Positions 11,031-21,299 of a stretch of DNA of 64,000 nucleotides are shown here, piece by piece; the first letter of the stretch is position 1; each line of letters opens with the position of its first letter. The notes beneath the pieces are model-generated. The model searched no databases, was not told the origin of the DNA, and saw only the letters and a list, made by a program, of their open reading frames with translations. This DNA comes from Puccinellia tenuiflora (taxonomy: Eukaryota > Streptophyta > Magnoliopsida > Poales > Poaceae): assembly GCA_012064385.1 (NCBI GenBank), contig QRDG01000921.1:124001-188000 (forward strand), written 5' to 3'. Both the position numbers and the translations under genes were made by a program.

Positions 11031-11929
11031 TTCTGTAGATAACTAGTCTAGTGAATTTTGTTAGGTGCCTGAAACCATTTCAGGGAGTGTTTGCCCAGCG
11101 CTGGGAGCGTGTGGTGGTAGTTCTTTTGCGAAATGGCAATGTAAGCACTACGTCGAACATTGGAGGCGTGCTGTGGACGTGCCCTGGACGTGCTCTGGAC
11201 GTGCCGTGGCACGTTCCGGTAGGTGAAACCTAGTTTTTGTGGGTGAAACCTTATAAACAAAATGTAAATTATTGTGTTCCTTGTTTTAGTGTTCTTTGTG
11301 GCATTCGCACGCCATCAGATTGTGGCATGCACACTGTCGAACACCTTTGGGAGCGCGCTCTGGGCACGCCCGATTGTGGCATTCGCACGCCGTCGGATTG
11401 AAAACGAGTTGAAAGAGTTGAAACATTGTCAACTAGGTAGAGGCTTATGTCATCTAAAGACAAAATGCTTTAATTTTTATTTAACTTACCAAAATTTAAA
11501 TATTGCTGCAATGTGACAAATTTTTTGATTTTTTTTGAATTTTTGATTTTTTTTTATATTTTGATTCTTTTGTGCTAATTTATGAATATTTGAATTCAAC
11601 TTTGAACCAAAATTGAAATGTACATGTTATTTGTGCTAGGGGATGTTGCAATGATTTCATACTAATTTTTTAATTCAAATTTGAACTACAATTCAAATGT
11701 ACATGTTATTTGTGCTAGACTTGGATGTTGCAATGATTTTATACTATTATGTAGTAGGTTGATCTAACTTGGTCATCCCCATTTCTAATCCTGTCATTTT
11801 TTCGACCTTCTCCAAATGATCTCAAACTCTAGGGTTAACATATATTGCACTAATATAGTGTCCTAGAACAATTTTTAACTCAAAACTTGTTTAAAAGTTG
11901 GTTTGACTTTAGTTGACCAATTTTTGAAA

Positions 11930-13440
11930 TATTCAAAAAACATCAAAAAATTCAAATCAACATTTAAACAAGTTTTACACACCAAAATGGAAAACTAAGC
12001 CTAGATCATTCTTAGTCACACCAAAATGAAGGTTTGATGAGGTTTTGGACAATTTCATGTTGCAAATCACAAACCACCTCTCTTCACACATGAGAGTTCA
12101 TAGTTTGAGATGTGTGATTTCACACCATATTGAAGCATTTCTTGTTAATATGTGTCTAGACCTTGTTTATCAGTTGGAGATGTTAGTACATGACAAAATA
12201 AGACCATGTGCACTGGATTTGCATTTTTTGATGGTTTTTTTAATATTTTTGAATATGGTTTGAAACATGAAAATGAAAAAGTAAGCCTGGATCCTTCTTA
12301 GTCACTCGAAAATGAAGCTTTGGTGAGTTTTTTGTAAATTTCATGTTGCAAATCCAAAACCACTTCTATTTACACATGAGAGTTCATAGTTTGAGATTTG
12401 AGATTTCACACCACATTGAAACATATTTTGTTTGAATGTATCTAGACCTTGTTTATCAATTGGAGTTGTTAGTATATGACAAACTAAGAACATGTGCACT
12501 GGTTTTCCATTTTTTGAGGTTTTTTTAATATTTTATGATTATTTTGAATTCGGTCAAACCTAAATTTGACCAACATTTAAACAAGTTTGAAACATGAAAA
12601 TGAAAAAGTAAGCCTGGATCCTTCTTAGTCACTCCAAAATGAAGCTTTGGTGAGTTTTTTGTAAATTTCATGTTGCAAATCCAAAACCACTTCTATTTAC
12701 ACATGAGAGTTCATAGTTTGAGATTTGAGATTTCACACCACATTGAAGCATATTTTGTTTGAATGTATCTAGACCTTGTTTATCAATTTGAGTTGTTAGT
12801 ATATGACAAACTAAGAACATGTGCACTGGTTTTCCATTTTTTAAGGTTTTTTGAATATTTTATGATTATTTTGAATTCGGTCCAACCTAAATTTGACCAA
12901 CATTTAAACAAGTTTGAAACATGAAAATGAAAAAGTAAGCCTGGATCCTTCTTAGTCACTCCAAAATGAAGATTTGGTGAGTTTTTTGTAAATTTCATGT
13001 TGCAAATCCAAAACCACTTCTATTTACACATGAGAGTTCATAGTTTGAGATTTGAGATTTCACACCACATTGAAGCATATTTTGTTTGAATGTATCTAGA
13101 CCTTGTTTATCAATTGGAGTTGTTAGTATATGACAAACTAAGAACATGTGCACTGGTTTTCCATTTTTTTTAATATTTTATGATTATTTTGAATTCGGTC
13201 AAACCTAAATTTGACCAACATTTAAACAAGTTTGAAACATGAAAATGAAAAAGTAAGCCTGGATCCTTCTTAGTCACACCAAAATGAAACTGCTGTGAGT
13301 TTTTCGTAAATTTCATGTTGCACACCCAAAACCACTTCTATTCACACATGAGTTTCAAACATGCTCCAAAGGTAGGGTAAACAGCCCCATTTCTAAGCAA
13401 TTTTTTGTCCACCATGTCTAAAATAGCCAAATAAATTTGA
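11930..13440 (+). repeat. Satellite-like tandem array, period about 320 bp, five copies
   Basis: The landmark TAAGCCTGGATCCTTCTTAG or close variants lies at about 11994, 12281, 12608, 12935 and 13253, spaced 287, 327, 327 and 318 bp. Each unit also carries TTTCATGTTGCAAATCCAAA, ACACATGAGAGTTCATAGTT and AAATTTGACCAACATTTAAA. The sequence is AT-rich and noncoding, and lies wholly inside the MULE. The central units are the most similar, which suggests amplification by unequal exchange. Confidence 0.9.
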
Positions 13441-13916
13441 ATTATTAGTATATGACAAACTAAGAACATGTGCACTTGTTTTTCCATTTTTTTGATGTTT
13501 TTTTATTTTTTTTACGCTTATTTTGAAATCGGTCAAACCTATTTAAAGCCTTTTTCGTAAAAATGTATGTAACCATATTTATTTATTTTTCTAGTTACTA
13601 TAGGGTAGTACAAGACTATGTGCACAAGTGGCATAGTTTTTTGAATTTTTTTAATTAGTTATGCTAAACCGCAAGTGCGGAAGTTTTTTTTTGTCTGTAG
13701 TGTTTTATTAATGTCAAACACGGCCCAACCACGGCCTCGCCACGGCCCAACGCCACGGCCGACCGCCTCCCGTCCCCTTCTTATCCACGGAAATGTGTCG
13801 TGCCCTAGCTATTATCCCAATCACTCGCCGCTCCCACTGCCGCCGCCGCTCCAATTTGCTCGCTGTCGGCGACTGAAATCCACATCCAGCTACAGATCCA
13901 GCCCCGCCGAGCGGCA

Positions 13917-14501
13917 ATGTTCAAGTGGCTGGGTTCAAGCGCGGGCCGCGGTGGCCATTCCGGTGGCGGGAACCGCTCCGACGAGGAGCGGAAGGGGCGG
14001 AAGCGGCGGCCCCCCACTGACCCCATTCGCGCTGGTCGGGTTGCTTCCGACGGTGGTCGGAAGCGCGGCGCGCGCAAGTACACCAACAGGGGCTTGGCGC
14101 CGCCGCCTGCGTCATTCCGCCGCGAGGTGGAGGAGTACGGCCGGCGCATGGAGATGCCGGCGGCGGCTCGAGGCGGCAGCCGCTACGAGCATGGAAGCTC
14201 CTCCGGCGCGGGGAGCTCCTCCATCGCACGGGCACCGCTGCCGCCGCCCAAGAGGGAGGAGGAGGAGGAGCACGCACCACGTGTCGGGCTCCTGTCCGGG
14301 GACTTCACCGACGACGAGCACCTCGACTGGATCACCGCCGAGGTGATAGAGCGCAGCAAGCAGCAGCGGCAGGAGGAGGAGGCGGACCGTCAGATGAAGA
14401 TGGAGCTCGAGGAACGCCGCGTCCAGGCCGCGATCCACGAATCCCTCCACCCCGTCATCGAGCTCAGCTCTGACTCGGACTTCGACTTCGGCTCCGACTG
14501 A
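13917..14501 (+). CDS. Hypothetical 194-residue protein carried in the MULE
   Basis: The ATG at 13917 (context GCGGCAATGTT) opens an uninterrupted GC-rich frame to TGA at 14499-14501. The product is basic at the N-terminus (RKGRKRRPP, GGRKRGARK). It has a PPPASFRREVEEYGRRM segment, a DDEHLDWITAEVIERSKQQR helix, a glutamate-rich coiled-coil-like stretch (about residues 135-170) and an acidic tail (VIELSSDSDFDFGSD). From memory it resembles a loose family of short Triticeae repeat-associated proteins with a PPP-SF-REV-Y motif and an SSDSD tail. No function is known to me. A GC-rich leader (13800-13916) and an AT-rich trailer (14560-14690) give it gene-like flanks. It may be captured host sequence or an element gene. 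Confidence 0.5.
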   Translation: MFKWLGSSAGRGGHSGGGNRSDEERKGRKRRPPTDPIRAGRVASDGGRKRGARKYTNRGLAPPPASFRREVEEYGRRMEMPAAARGGSRYEHGSSSGAGSSSIARAPLPPPKREEEEEHAPRVGLLSGDFTDDEHLDWITAEVIERSKQQRQEEEADRQMKMELEERRVQAAIHESLHPVIELSSDSDFDFGSD

Positions 14502-14764
14502 GCGGCGCGGGCCGCCGCCTCGTCGCTGCCGCACCCCCGGGGCTCCGGCGTGAGCCTAATTTTGGGTCGTAGCTAGGGGTAGGAGCAGTGGTAGCCCTTT
14601 TTTAGTTTATCTCCGTGTGGCTTTTGATCCGATGAGCCTACGAACTTAACTAATCTGTGTGTAATGTAATTCAGTTAAAATTTTAGTTTATCTACTATAT
14701 GCGCCCGCTTGTTTATTTTATCTGCATTTATTTATGTTTTGCCTCGCCGGCGTTGCCGCGCTGC

Positions 14765-14886
14765 GTCGCCGTCGCCGGAGAAGAAGAAGAAGTAGAAGTA
14801 GAGAATGCTCGCGCAGGGGAAGAGTCGCCGTCGCCGGAGAAGAAGAAGAAGCAGAAGCAGAGAATGCGCGCACATGGGAAGAGATG
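14765..14886 (+). repeat. About 61-bp tandem duplication
   Basis: CGCCGTCGCCGGAGAAGAAG and the following bases occur twice (14765-14825 and 14826-14886). They contain AGAAGC/AGAAGT runs and GAGAATGC. Confidence 0.8.
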
Positions 14887-14954
14887 TAACGGTCGTCGCT
14901 GCTGACCTGGACAATTGTGGGTCCCATCCGGCTCCCCTTAATCCTAACTGACTG

Positions 14955-15081
14955 CGATTAAGAGCAATGTCGCAGCAGAGCTATTTGTGCTCAAAGAGAT
15001 GTCGCGTCTGAGCTATTCCAACCAACGACGTCGATGTGCATCCATTTGGTGGGAAAGACGTCGCATAGGAGCTATTCACCC
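14955..15081 (-). repeat. MULE right terminal inverted repeat
   Basis: This is the reverse complement counterpart of 9934-10057. Read on the minus strand it starts GGGTGAATAGCTCCTATGCG and contains GCGACATCTCTTTGAGCA and GCTCTGCTGCGACAT. Confidence 0.82.
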
Positions 15082-16166
15082 CATCTATACTGGTTGGAGA
15101 AGAGACTGATGAGTTTGGTTCCCCAAGCAAGGCAGAGTTGGAAGAGAAATCACTCGAGTCGCCGTCATCTTCAGATACGCTAGTCAAGGAATCATTACCA
15201 GCGAGATCGGAGCAAGGCGAGGAGGGGCTTGAGGAGGAACTTGAGAAAATGGTGGTGCCATTCATGGTGTACTCGTCGCGCACGGGGCAGTGGGAGAACC
15301 GGGATTTCATGCCTGGACGTCGTGCCCCAGGGCACCTCTACGACATGGTGACCACTTTGCCTCGTCCCTATGAAAAAACGGTGTGTTCATCCGAGTACTG
15401 GCGCGGGTCCCTCTACATGCATTGCCACAACCATGTCCTCATGATCCTACGGCCCTTAAAGAGGACATATGATATGGTCGAGCTTCCCGGGGAACCTTGT
15501 CGTAAAACGGGCTACTCACTGTCGCTCCACAAATTCTGTTTTGGCAAGCTACGAGCGAGGGATTCACTACGTGGCGATCAAAGAGTTGCAGCTCCGAGTA
15601 TGGATGCTAAAAGAATGGACGAAGGTCAACTAGGGTGGACGCTTGAACATGAGGCCAACCTCAACCCACATTTTCATATGATTGACCCTCTAGCAATACA
15701 GCCGACGATGACATGGAGGGTTCTTGAAAGCTGCGATGATCTAGTCAGCCCATTCGAATATAGTAACCATGGAGAAAGCATATGCAGTGAGGATGACATG
15801 TCTGATGATGAAAACTATGACGACGAGGACGAAGATGATGAAAGTGAAGCCGATGGCTCAGAATATTCCTGGAACTCCGACGAGGACAACTTCATTGATG
15901 TGGCCAAAGGCGACGCCCACCTTAGTCTATGGGATGATTTCTGTGAAATCATGGGATTCCATCCGCACAAGCATGCGCTCATACTCCTAACTCGGTGTTT
16001 GGTGGTGGTGTATCATCTCGACACATCGAGGATGCAATATCTAGGTAAACACTACGAGCTCATGAAAGACCATGGGCAGCAAGCTCGTAGTGTCTATGGT
16101 TCGTTCCCTTACCGTCCTTGCTATGTGGATGTGCTGCCGGGACGGAAATTATCCATGTCAAAGTAA
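15082..16166 (+). pseudogene. F-box protein gene, copy B/C, 3' part
   Basis: The frame is open from 15069 and joins in phase with 9282-9933 once the MULE and one target copy are ignored (SILVGEETDEFGSPSKAELE). It encodes the family's C-terminal region: MVVPFMVYSSRTGQWENRDF, GSLYMHCHNHVLMILRP, a long acidic stretch (DDMSDDENYDDEDEDD), SEYSWNSDEDNF, WDDFCEIMGFHPHKHALILL and SFPYRPCYVDVLPGRK, with TAA at 16164-16166. Between about 15533 and 15620 the open frame is not the ancestral one. The family sequence LASYERGIHYVAIKELQLRV is readable in another frame, so two small deletions compensate. Upstream lesions make the whole gene a pseudogene. Confidence 0.8.
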
Positions 16167-16334
16167 AATGATAGCTAGACACATTCTGATATATCTCGCC
16201 CTTCCAATTAAACATCACGTGATCTTGTGTACGCTCTTCTGCTTTGTTTACCTAAGTTCCTAGGCGAACTGATGCATACATTCTGATATATTTTGTGTCA
16301 CAATTTCCAGAAATTAACCACAACGCTTTAAGTT

Positions 16335-16565
16335 TGTAGAATTGCATGCTCTAGCTAATGAAACCGAAATACCGATCTGATGGAAGAAATTAGGCAATAC
16401 GTTTATACTCCAACACTCCCCCCTCACGTGTGGCTCCCTCAGACCCGAGTCTTGAACCCAAAACCTCTTGTCTCTGATACCATGTAGAACTACATGCATG
16501 CTCTAGCCAATGCAACCAAATACCAATCTGGTGGAAGAGACTAGGGCAATACATTTATACTTCAA
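16335..16565 (-). mobile_element. TRIM/SMART-type miniature LTR retrotransposon
   Basis: On the minus strand there are two about 81-bp LTR-like copies (16564-16483 and 16415-16335) beginning near TGTTGGAGTATAAA or TTGAAGTATAAA and ending TTCTACA. They are separated by 67 bp. A primer-binding site TGGTATCAGAG (16482-16472, complementary to initiator tRNA-Met) directly follows the first LTR. A purine tract GTGAGGGGGGAG (16427-16416) directly precedes the second. There is no coding capacity. The flanks share AGTTT (16331-16335 and 16569-16573), a possible 5-bp target duplication with an uncertain exact border. Confidence 0.75.
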
Positions 16566-16589
16566 CGGAGTTTTAACAGTTCAATGTGA

Positions 16590-16698
16590 TAGTGCGTACA
16601 TATTTAATAAGTTAGCTAGCATTTATTTTCCATCTTCACATCCATAGTGCGTACATATTTAATAAGTTAGCTAGCATTTATTTTCCATCTTCACATCC
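16590..16698 (+). repeat. 55-bp perfect tandem duplication
   Basis: TAGTGCGTACATATTTAATA and the following bases through CTTCACATCC occur at 16590-16644 and 16645-16698. Confidence 0.9.
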
Positions 16699-17600
16699 GG
16701 AAACGCCATGGATCGATAGTATACAAATGCTGGTACGACGTCATAGTCACATAATCTTGTCAGAGTAGAATATGCCTGTGTATACACAAATATCTATGTA
16801 AAGTCGGATATGAGCATATCTTCACCGGATTCGACATCAGAGTTGATAGTGTCCAAATATATATCGAATCTTATACCATCTTCGATACGATCGAATTGGA
16901 AAATGTTGAGATCGCTAATTATCCAAACACTTGTACCCCCGGTCGGATGTTCTTAATCACACCCACTTTCCTCCTCTTGAGCCCCAATTCAAAGTAGAAA
17001 TTTTGCTAGTTTCGTACTTATTACGGGAATAATAGCGCACACTACGTACCCTTTCACCTCATCGAGCTTGGCCATGCACAATAGGCACATGTGTTGATCA
17101 AGTCAGTAAAATCTTCAAAATATGTAACTGAAAAGGCAACGCGCCACGAGATATAAAAAAGGCGCGTGCTGAGCGTCCCCCGGGGGATAACTTCTCCCGA
17201 TCCCCCGGGTGGAGAGGCTGACACATGTCCCGTGTACCGGTCAAACGAGGGAAATAAGGCACATGAAAAAAACACGGAAAAATCCCTCGCCCCGTGGAAC
17301 CTTTCCCCGTCCGCCCGTTGCTCCGCCCCGTCGTCACCGGAGAACACGGTGTCGTCGGAGAAGATCGTCGCCGGAGAAGACGCCGTCGCCGGAGAAGACG
17401 TCGTCGCCGCTTCGCGCGTGTCTCGGTCGAGCGCACAGGCGAGTCCTGACCATGTCGCCATAGGCCGGATCACAATCGAGGCGATCCGATGGCTCGAGGC
17501 CCCTGTGACCACCCCTGGTCGACAGAGCTCATTTGCGCCTGAGAAGACAGATGTCGTTTGCAGCTCTAGTGCTGGACGCCCAAATCCCCTCCTCGCGGTG
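16699..17600. other. Intergenic region with GTCGCCGGAGAAG minisatellite
   Basis: No gene was recognised. At 17330-17400 the motif GTCGTCGGAGAAGA / GTCGCCGGAGAAGAC is repeated about four times. At 17175-17210 CCCCCGGGGGA and ATCCCCCGGGT form small palindromes. Overlapping frames on both strands have no recognisable product. Confidence 0.4.
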
Positions 17601-18010
17601 GTAGCAAAAATCCCCTTTTCATGATGCAAAACGGAAAAACAATTGTAGCAAAAATCTCATTCCAATGATACAAAACACAAACGAACAGTGGTAGCAAAAA
17701 TGTCCTTTTAATGATGCAAAACAGAATAACCATAGTAGCAAAAATCACCTCCCAATGATAAAAAAACAAACGAACGGTGGTAGCAAAAATCTCATTCCAA
17801 TGATGCAAAACACAACGAACGGTGGTAGCAAAAATGTCCTTTTAATGATGCAAACGGAATAACCATTGTAGCAAAAATCACCTCCCAAATGATACAAAAG
17901 ACAAACGAACGGTGGTAGCAAAAATCCCCTTTTAATGACGCAAAAAGGAATAACAATCGTAGCAAAAATCTTCTTCCAATGATACAAAAACAACGAACGG
18001 TGGTAGCAAA
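17601..18010. repeat. About 45-bp minisatellite array (GTAGCAAAAAT), ten copies
   Basis: GTAGCAAAAAT starts at about 17601, 17645, 17691, 17735, 17780, 17825, 17869, 17915, 17960 and 18003. Between copies are variants of CCAATGATACAAAACACAAA and TTTTAATGATGCAAAA, which alternate as a roughly 90-bp dimer. The array encodes repetitive minus-strand peptides that are unlikely to be real proteins. It runs into GGTAGCA-rich unique sequence to about 18200. Confidence 0.85.
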
Positions 18011-19589
18011 ATATCTCTTAAACAAGTGTTGGTAGCAAAAATTCACCGGAACCCGACCTACGGTAGCACAGTCTCCCACCGACGGCAGCACCACCCTGCC
18101 GGTAGCAGCGACCCCGACCCCCCTACCGCATCACGGGCTCCCACTGACGGTAGCACCGGCTGCCACCACAGGTAGCAGCGTGGCATAGCAATTGCAGCAC
18201 CACCAACCCCCCACCCTGGCGGCATCTCACACCAGATTAGCCACATCGTCGTGGCTCGACACGGCATCGTCGCCCACCGCCGGTAGCCCCTTGAAGCACC
18301 GCCGTCCCGCCCTTCCAGCATCCGGCGAGGAGGTACTCGCCCGTATGCAGCAGCAGCCGTCGCTAGGGGAGACGTAAATCTCGGCTCAAAAAATTCGCCG
18401 GAGAAGAAGGCGGCGGGGATGATTGCAGCTTGCAGCGGGCGGCCCTTGAGGCGGGAGGGGAGAATGAGGCGGACGTGGGAGGAGGGGGCGCGGCGGCGGT
18501 GGTGGTTGTGGAGGGGGAAGGAGGCGTTTTGGAAGGTGGTGCGGAGGGGTGGGAGCGGGGGCGCATGAGGAGGGCGGAGGTGANCCCGCGCGCACGGCCG
18601 GAGGGAGGCGATGAGGAGGTGGATAACCCGCGGTCGCTGTTCGCGGCATGCGCGTGGCACCGACCCCAGCCGCGCAGGGCACCCCCTCTGCCCTTGTTCC
18701 GGTGGGTCGCCGCGTTGGCGGATTCCGTTTCTCCTTCCTTGTGTTTTTTCTGCATCTTGGGCCGTGCATTCTCGGTCGATGGCTGGTGCTCCTGTGAGTG
18801 ATTGGGATATTTGTGGGGCTTTCTTTCGTTTGCTTTTTGGTTTCGTGGAAGGGGTTCGTTTGTCGGCTTCCTGGGCTTTCGAGTTGTGGCTGTCCGTCCG
18901 ACGATACTCTGGCAGGACGATGTGGCGTCCGTGAGACAAGTGGACAAACTTTGTGATCTCTAGCTTTCTGCTAGATGTGTGCCCTGCAGCTGGAGAGAGC
19001 TGCATGATGCCTGCGTGCGTGCGTGCGTAGCCAGGGGTTTCGGTTTTGGCATGTCCCGTTTTATGATTCTTAGTCGACGTCGGCCAAGCATGACCGCTGG
19101 TTCTGCCTGTATTTCCTGTTTTTTGGCCACATTCTATCTCCCAAAAATTTCATGGTGCATTGCGGTTTCTTAGGCTTAGAGTGGGCGAAATGTGCAAAGT
19201 TCTGGAGCCTTGGCTCTCTTTGCTTGAGTCTGCATTCCTTTTTGCGAATCGGAGGTCGATCCAGGGTTCCATGGCACTTCTTTCAGATCGCCAAAAGAAA
19301 ACACGGAATTATCGCAACGAGCTCAAGCCTATACGCTTACCAGCGTTTCATCAGCATAAACATACGTGGTGGTTCTGGTGGATTCTTTTTTTTTTTTGTC
19401 AGGTCTAGAAGATTCCAAGTTTTGCTTTCACTTTTTTACACATCGAGAGTGTGGACAAATGTTCTGGGCCGAGCGAACTGAATGAGCATTTCTTTCGACC
19501 AATTATCTATTTGAACATCAGAAACCGTCCCCAGGTCCCTCCCCAGGTTGGCTATTCAGGTTAGGCCTTCTTAGAAAGCCCAAGCACGA

Positions 19590-19592
<3 letters not shown>
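18011..19592. other. Unassigned GC-rich then mixed sequence
   Basis: No gene is supported. Long overlapping frames at 18058-19005 on both strands reflect high GC. Base 18584 is an ambiguous N in the assembly. The segment ends at the poly(A) tail of the LINE (T run from 19593). Confidence 0.4.
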
Positions 19593-19626
<34 letters not shown>

Positions 19627-19685
19627 GATCAATATGGAGCTTTATTAATTGGAAATAGGATTACAATCAGTAGCCAGAATGTCTA

Positions 19686-21299
19686 CTAGAGCGTCAGGTG
19701 CAACCACAAGTCGGTTTGATGCTCAGCTCTCGCTATATAAGCTAGTCGATCTGCAACCCTATTTGTTGTTCTCTGAATCACTTCTATAATAAGCTCCCTC
19801 TCCCCCTCCAAAGTCTCCTTGATATCTTTAACCAGGTGTCCAATATGCGATTTGTCCATGTTTCCTTCCTTCAAAGCTTTTGCAAGGTTTGCACAATCCG
19901 TTTGGATGACCAAAGGCTGAGCCGTGTAAGCCAATGCAATCCCAATTCCTTCTCTAAAAGCCAGTGTTTCAGCTTCCAGGGCATCTCGGCAGCGGTTGAA
20001 AAATGTGCAGGAGGCCAACACAAAATCACCTCTACCATCACGTATAATTGCAGACGTCCCGGCCTCCTTCTGCACCGGATCGAAAGAGCCATCAACCGAG
20101 ACAGCAAGCCATCCATCTGGTGGTTTTGGCCATTGAGCTATTTCATGGGTTCGTCTGCAACTGCCTCGCCCCTTCTTCTTCATTGTTTTTGAGATGACTG
20201 ATTTGCCTTTCAGTATGTCCTTACCATCATTCGCTTCAATGAGCATTAGAGAATTCATATAACTCTGAAGGAATAACCGCGAAGCTTCTAAAGGAGCCTC
20301 TTTCTTCCCATGGATTATCTCGTTGCGGTTATGCCAATTCCTCCATATGATCATCAACACCCGTGCTCTTGCGTCATCATCCAGAGTCACCAGAAGATCA
20401 AACAGCCATTCCGGTCCTGTATGCATTAGTTGTTCTTTCTCCGGTATGTCCCAGACTTCTTTCATTGCATCCCACAGTGCTGCAGCTCGTGGGCATACTA
20501 CTACTGCATGGAAACCATCCTCCACTACACATCCACACCTTTGGCACATACTGTCCACTTCCATATGCTTATGCTTTTTTGTTTCCCTTGTTGGTAAACC
20601 CCCCACAAGCATTTTCCAAGCACATATTTTCACTTTTTGAGGAGCTTTAATTTTCCAAAACATCTTCCACACAGGTCGATCTCCACTAGGTCTAGAGCTT
20701 GTGGATACATCACCTTGTGGCCGCAGTTTTTCTTCCACACCCAGATGGTAAGCACTCCGGATTGTAAAGAGTCCCGTTTTCTCCAAATTCCAAGCCACAA
20801 AATCACGATCATGTCTTGGGGACACTCGTATGTTTAGGATTTCCTCCACATCCGCAGGGATCATATACTCATTCAATAAATCTTCATTCCACGAACCATC
20901 CAACCGTAGGAATTGTTTAACTCTTTGTAGACGACAATTTCCTCTTGGTGATAATGGTTTGCGTGACCCCGAAGCACGTGGTATCCAAGGATCCCTCCAT
21001 ACCTTAACTGTTTCTCCATTCCCAATTCTCCATATGACACCTTTTTTCAATAATTCCAGACCATATTCAATTCCTTTCCACACTGGTGAAGCATTAACAG
21101 GAAACACCGTATCTAGCAAGCTTCCACTTTTGTAGTATTTCGCTTTAAGTAGGCGGGCACACAAGCTGTTCGGTCTCTCCAGCAATCTCCAGGCTTGCCT
21201 AGCCAGAAGAGCTTGGTTGAAGAACCTCATATCACGAAAGCCTAGACCTCCTCGGTTCTTTGGGCGTATCATTTTTTCCCATGCAACCCAGTGGGTCTT
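19686..21299 (-). pseudogene. LINE ORF2, C-terminal zinc-finger and RNase H part
   Basis: The sequence from 21299 continues in phase from 24966 (THWVAWEKMIRPKNRGGLGF). It contains the zf-RVT region (VWKMFWKIKAPQKVKICAWK, MCQRCGCVVEDGFHAVVVCP). An RNase H domain follows (VSVDGSFDPVQKEAGTSAII, DALEAETLAFREGI, VIQTDCANLAKAL, RTTNRVADRLAYIAR), with TAG at 19686-19688 and about 60 bp of 3' UTR before the tail. The acidic residues expected of RNase H (DGS, E, TD, D) are present. The reading frame is uninterrupted. Confidence 0.88.

Larger units (their letters stand above)
9934..15081. mobile_element. Non-autonomous Mutator-like element (MULE), 5148 bp, inserted in an F-box gene
   Basis: Both ends begin GGGTGAATAGCTC (the right end as reverse complement, GAGCTATTCACCC ending 15081). 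They share about 120 bp of imperfect terminal inverted repeat containing AGCTC, GCGACAT and GAGCA motifs. Exactly 9 bp, CATCTATAC, are duplicated at 9925-9933 and 15082-15090, as expected for Mutator transposition. No mudrA-type transposase is present. The inside holds short GC-rich minisatellites, a roughly 320-bp tandem array and a 194-codon ORF near the right end. Carriage of gene-like sequence without transposase fits a Pack-MULE-like element, although capture is not proven. Confidence 0.9.

Noticed and set aside
13650..13702. A second CACTA end reading CACTACAGACAAAA on the minus strand
   Set aside because: It lacks a partner with the same terminus and the segment lies inside the well-defined MULE. 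The match may be chance or an old nested remnant.
17054..19005. Several 100-315-codon frames between 17054 and 19005
   Set aside because: They run across minisatellite and GC-rich sequence, one crosses an N at 18584, and none shows a domain or splice structure.
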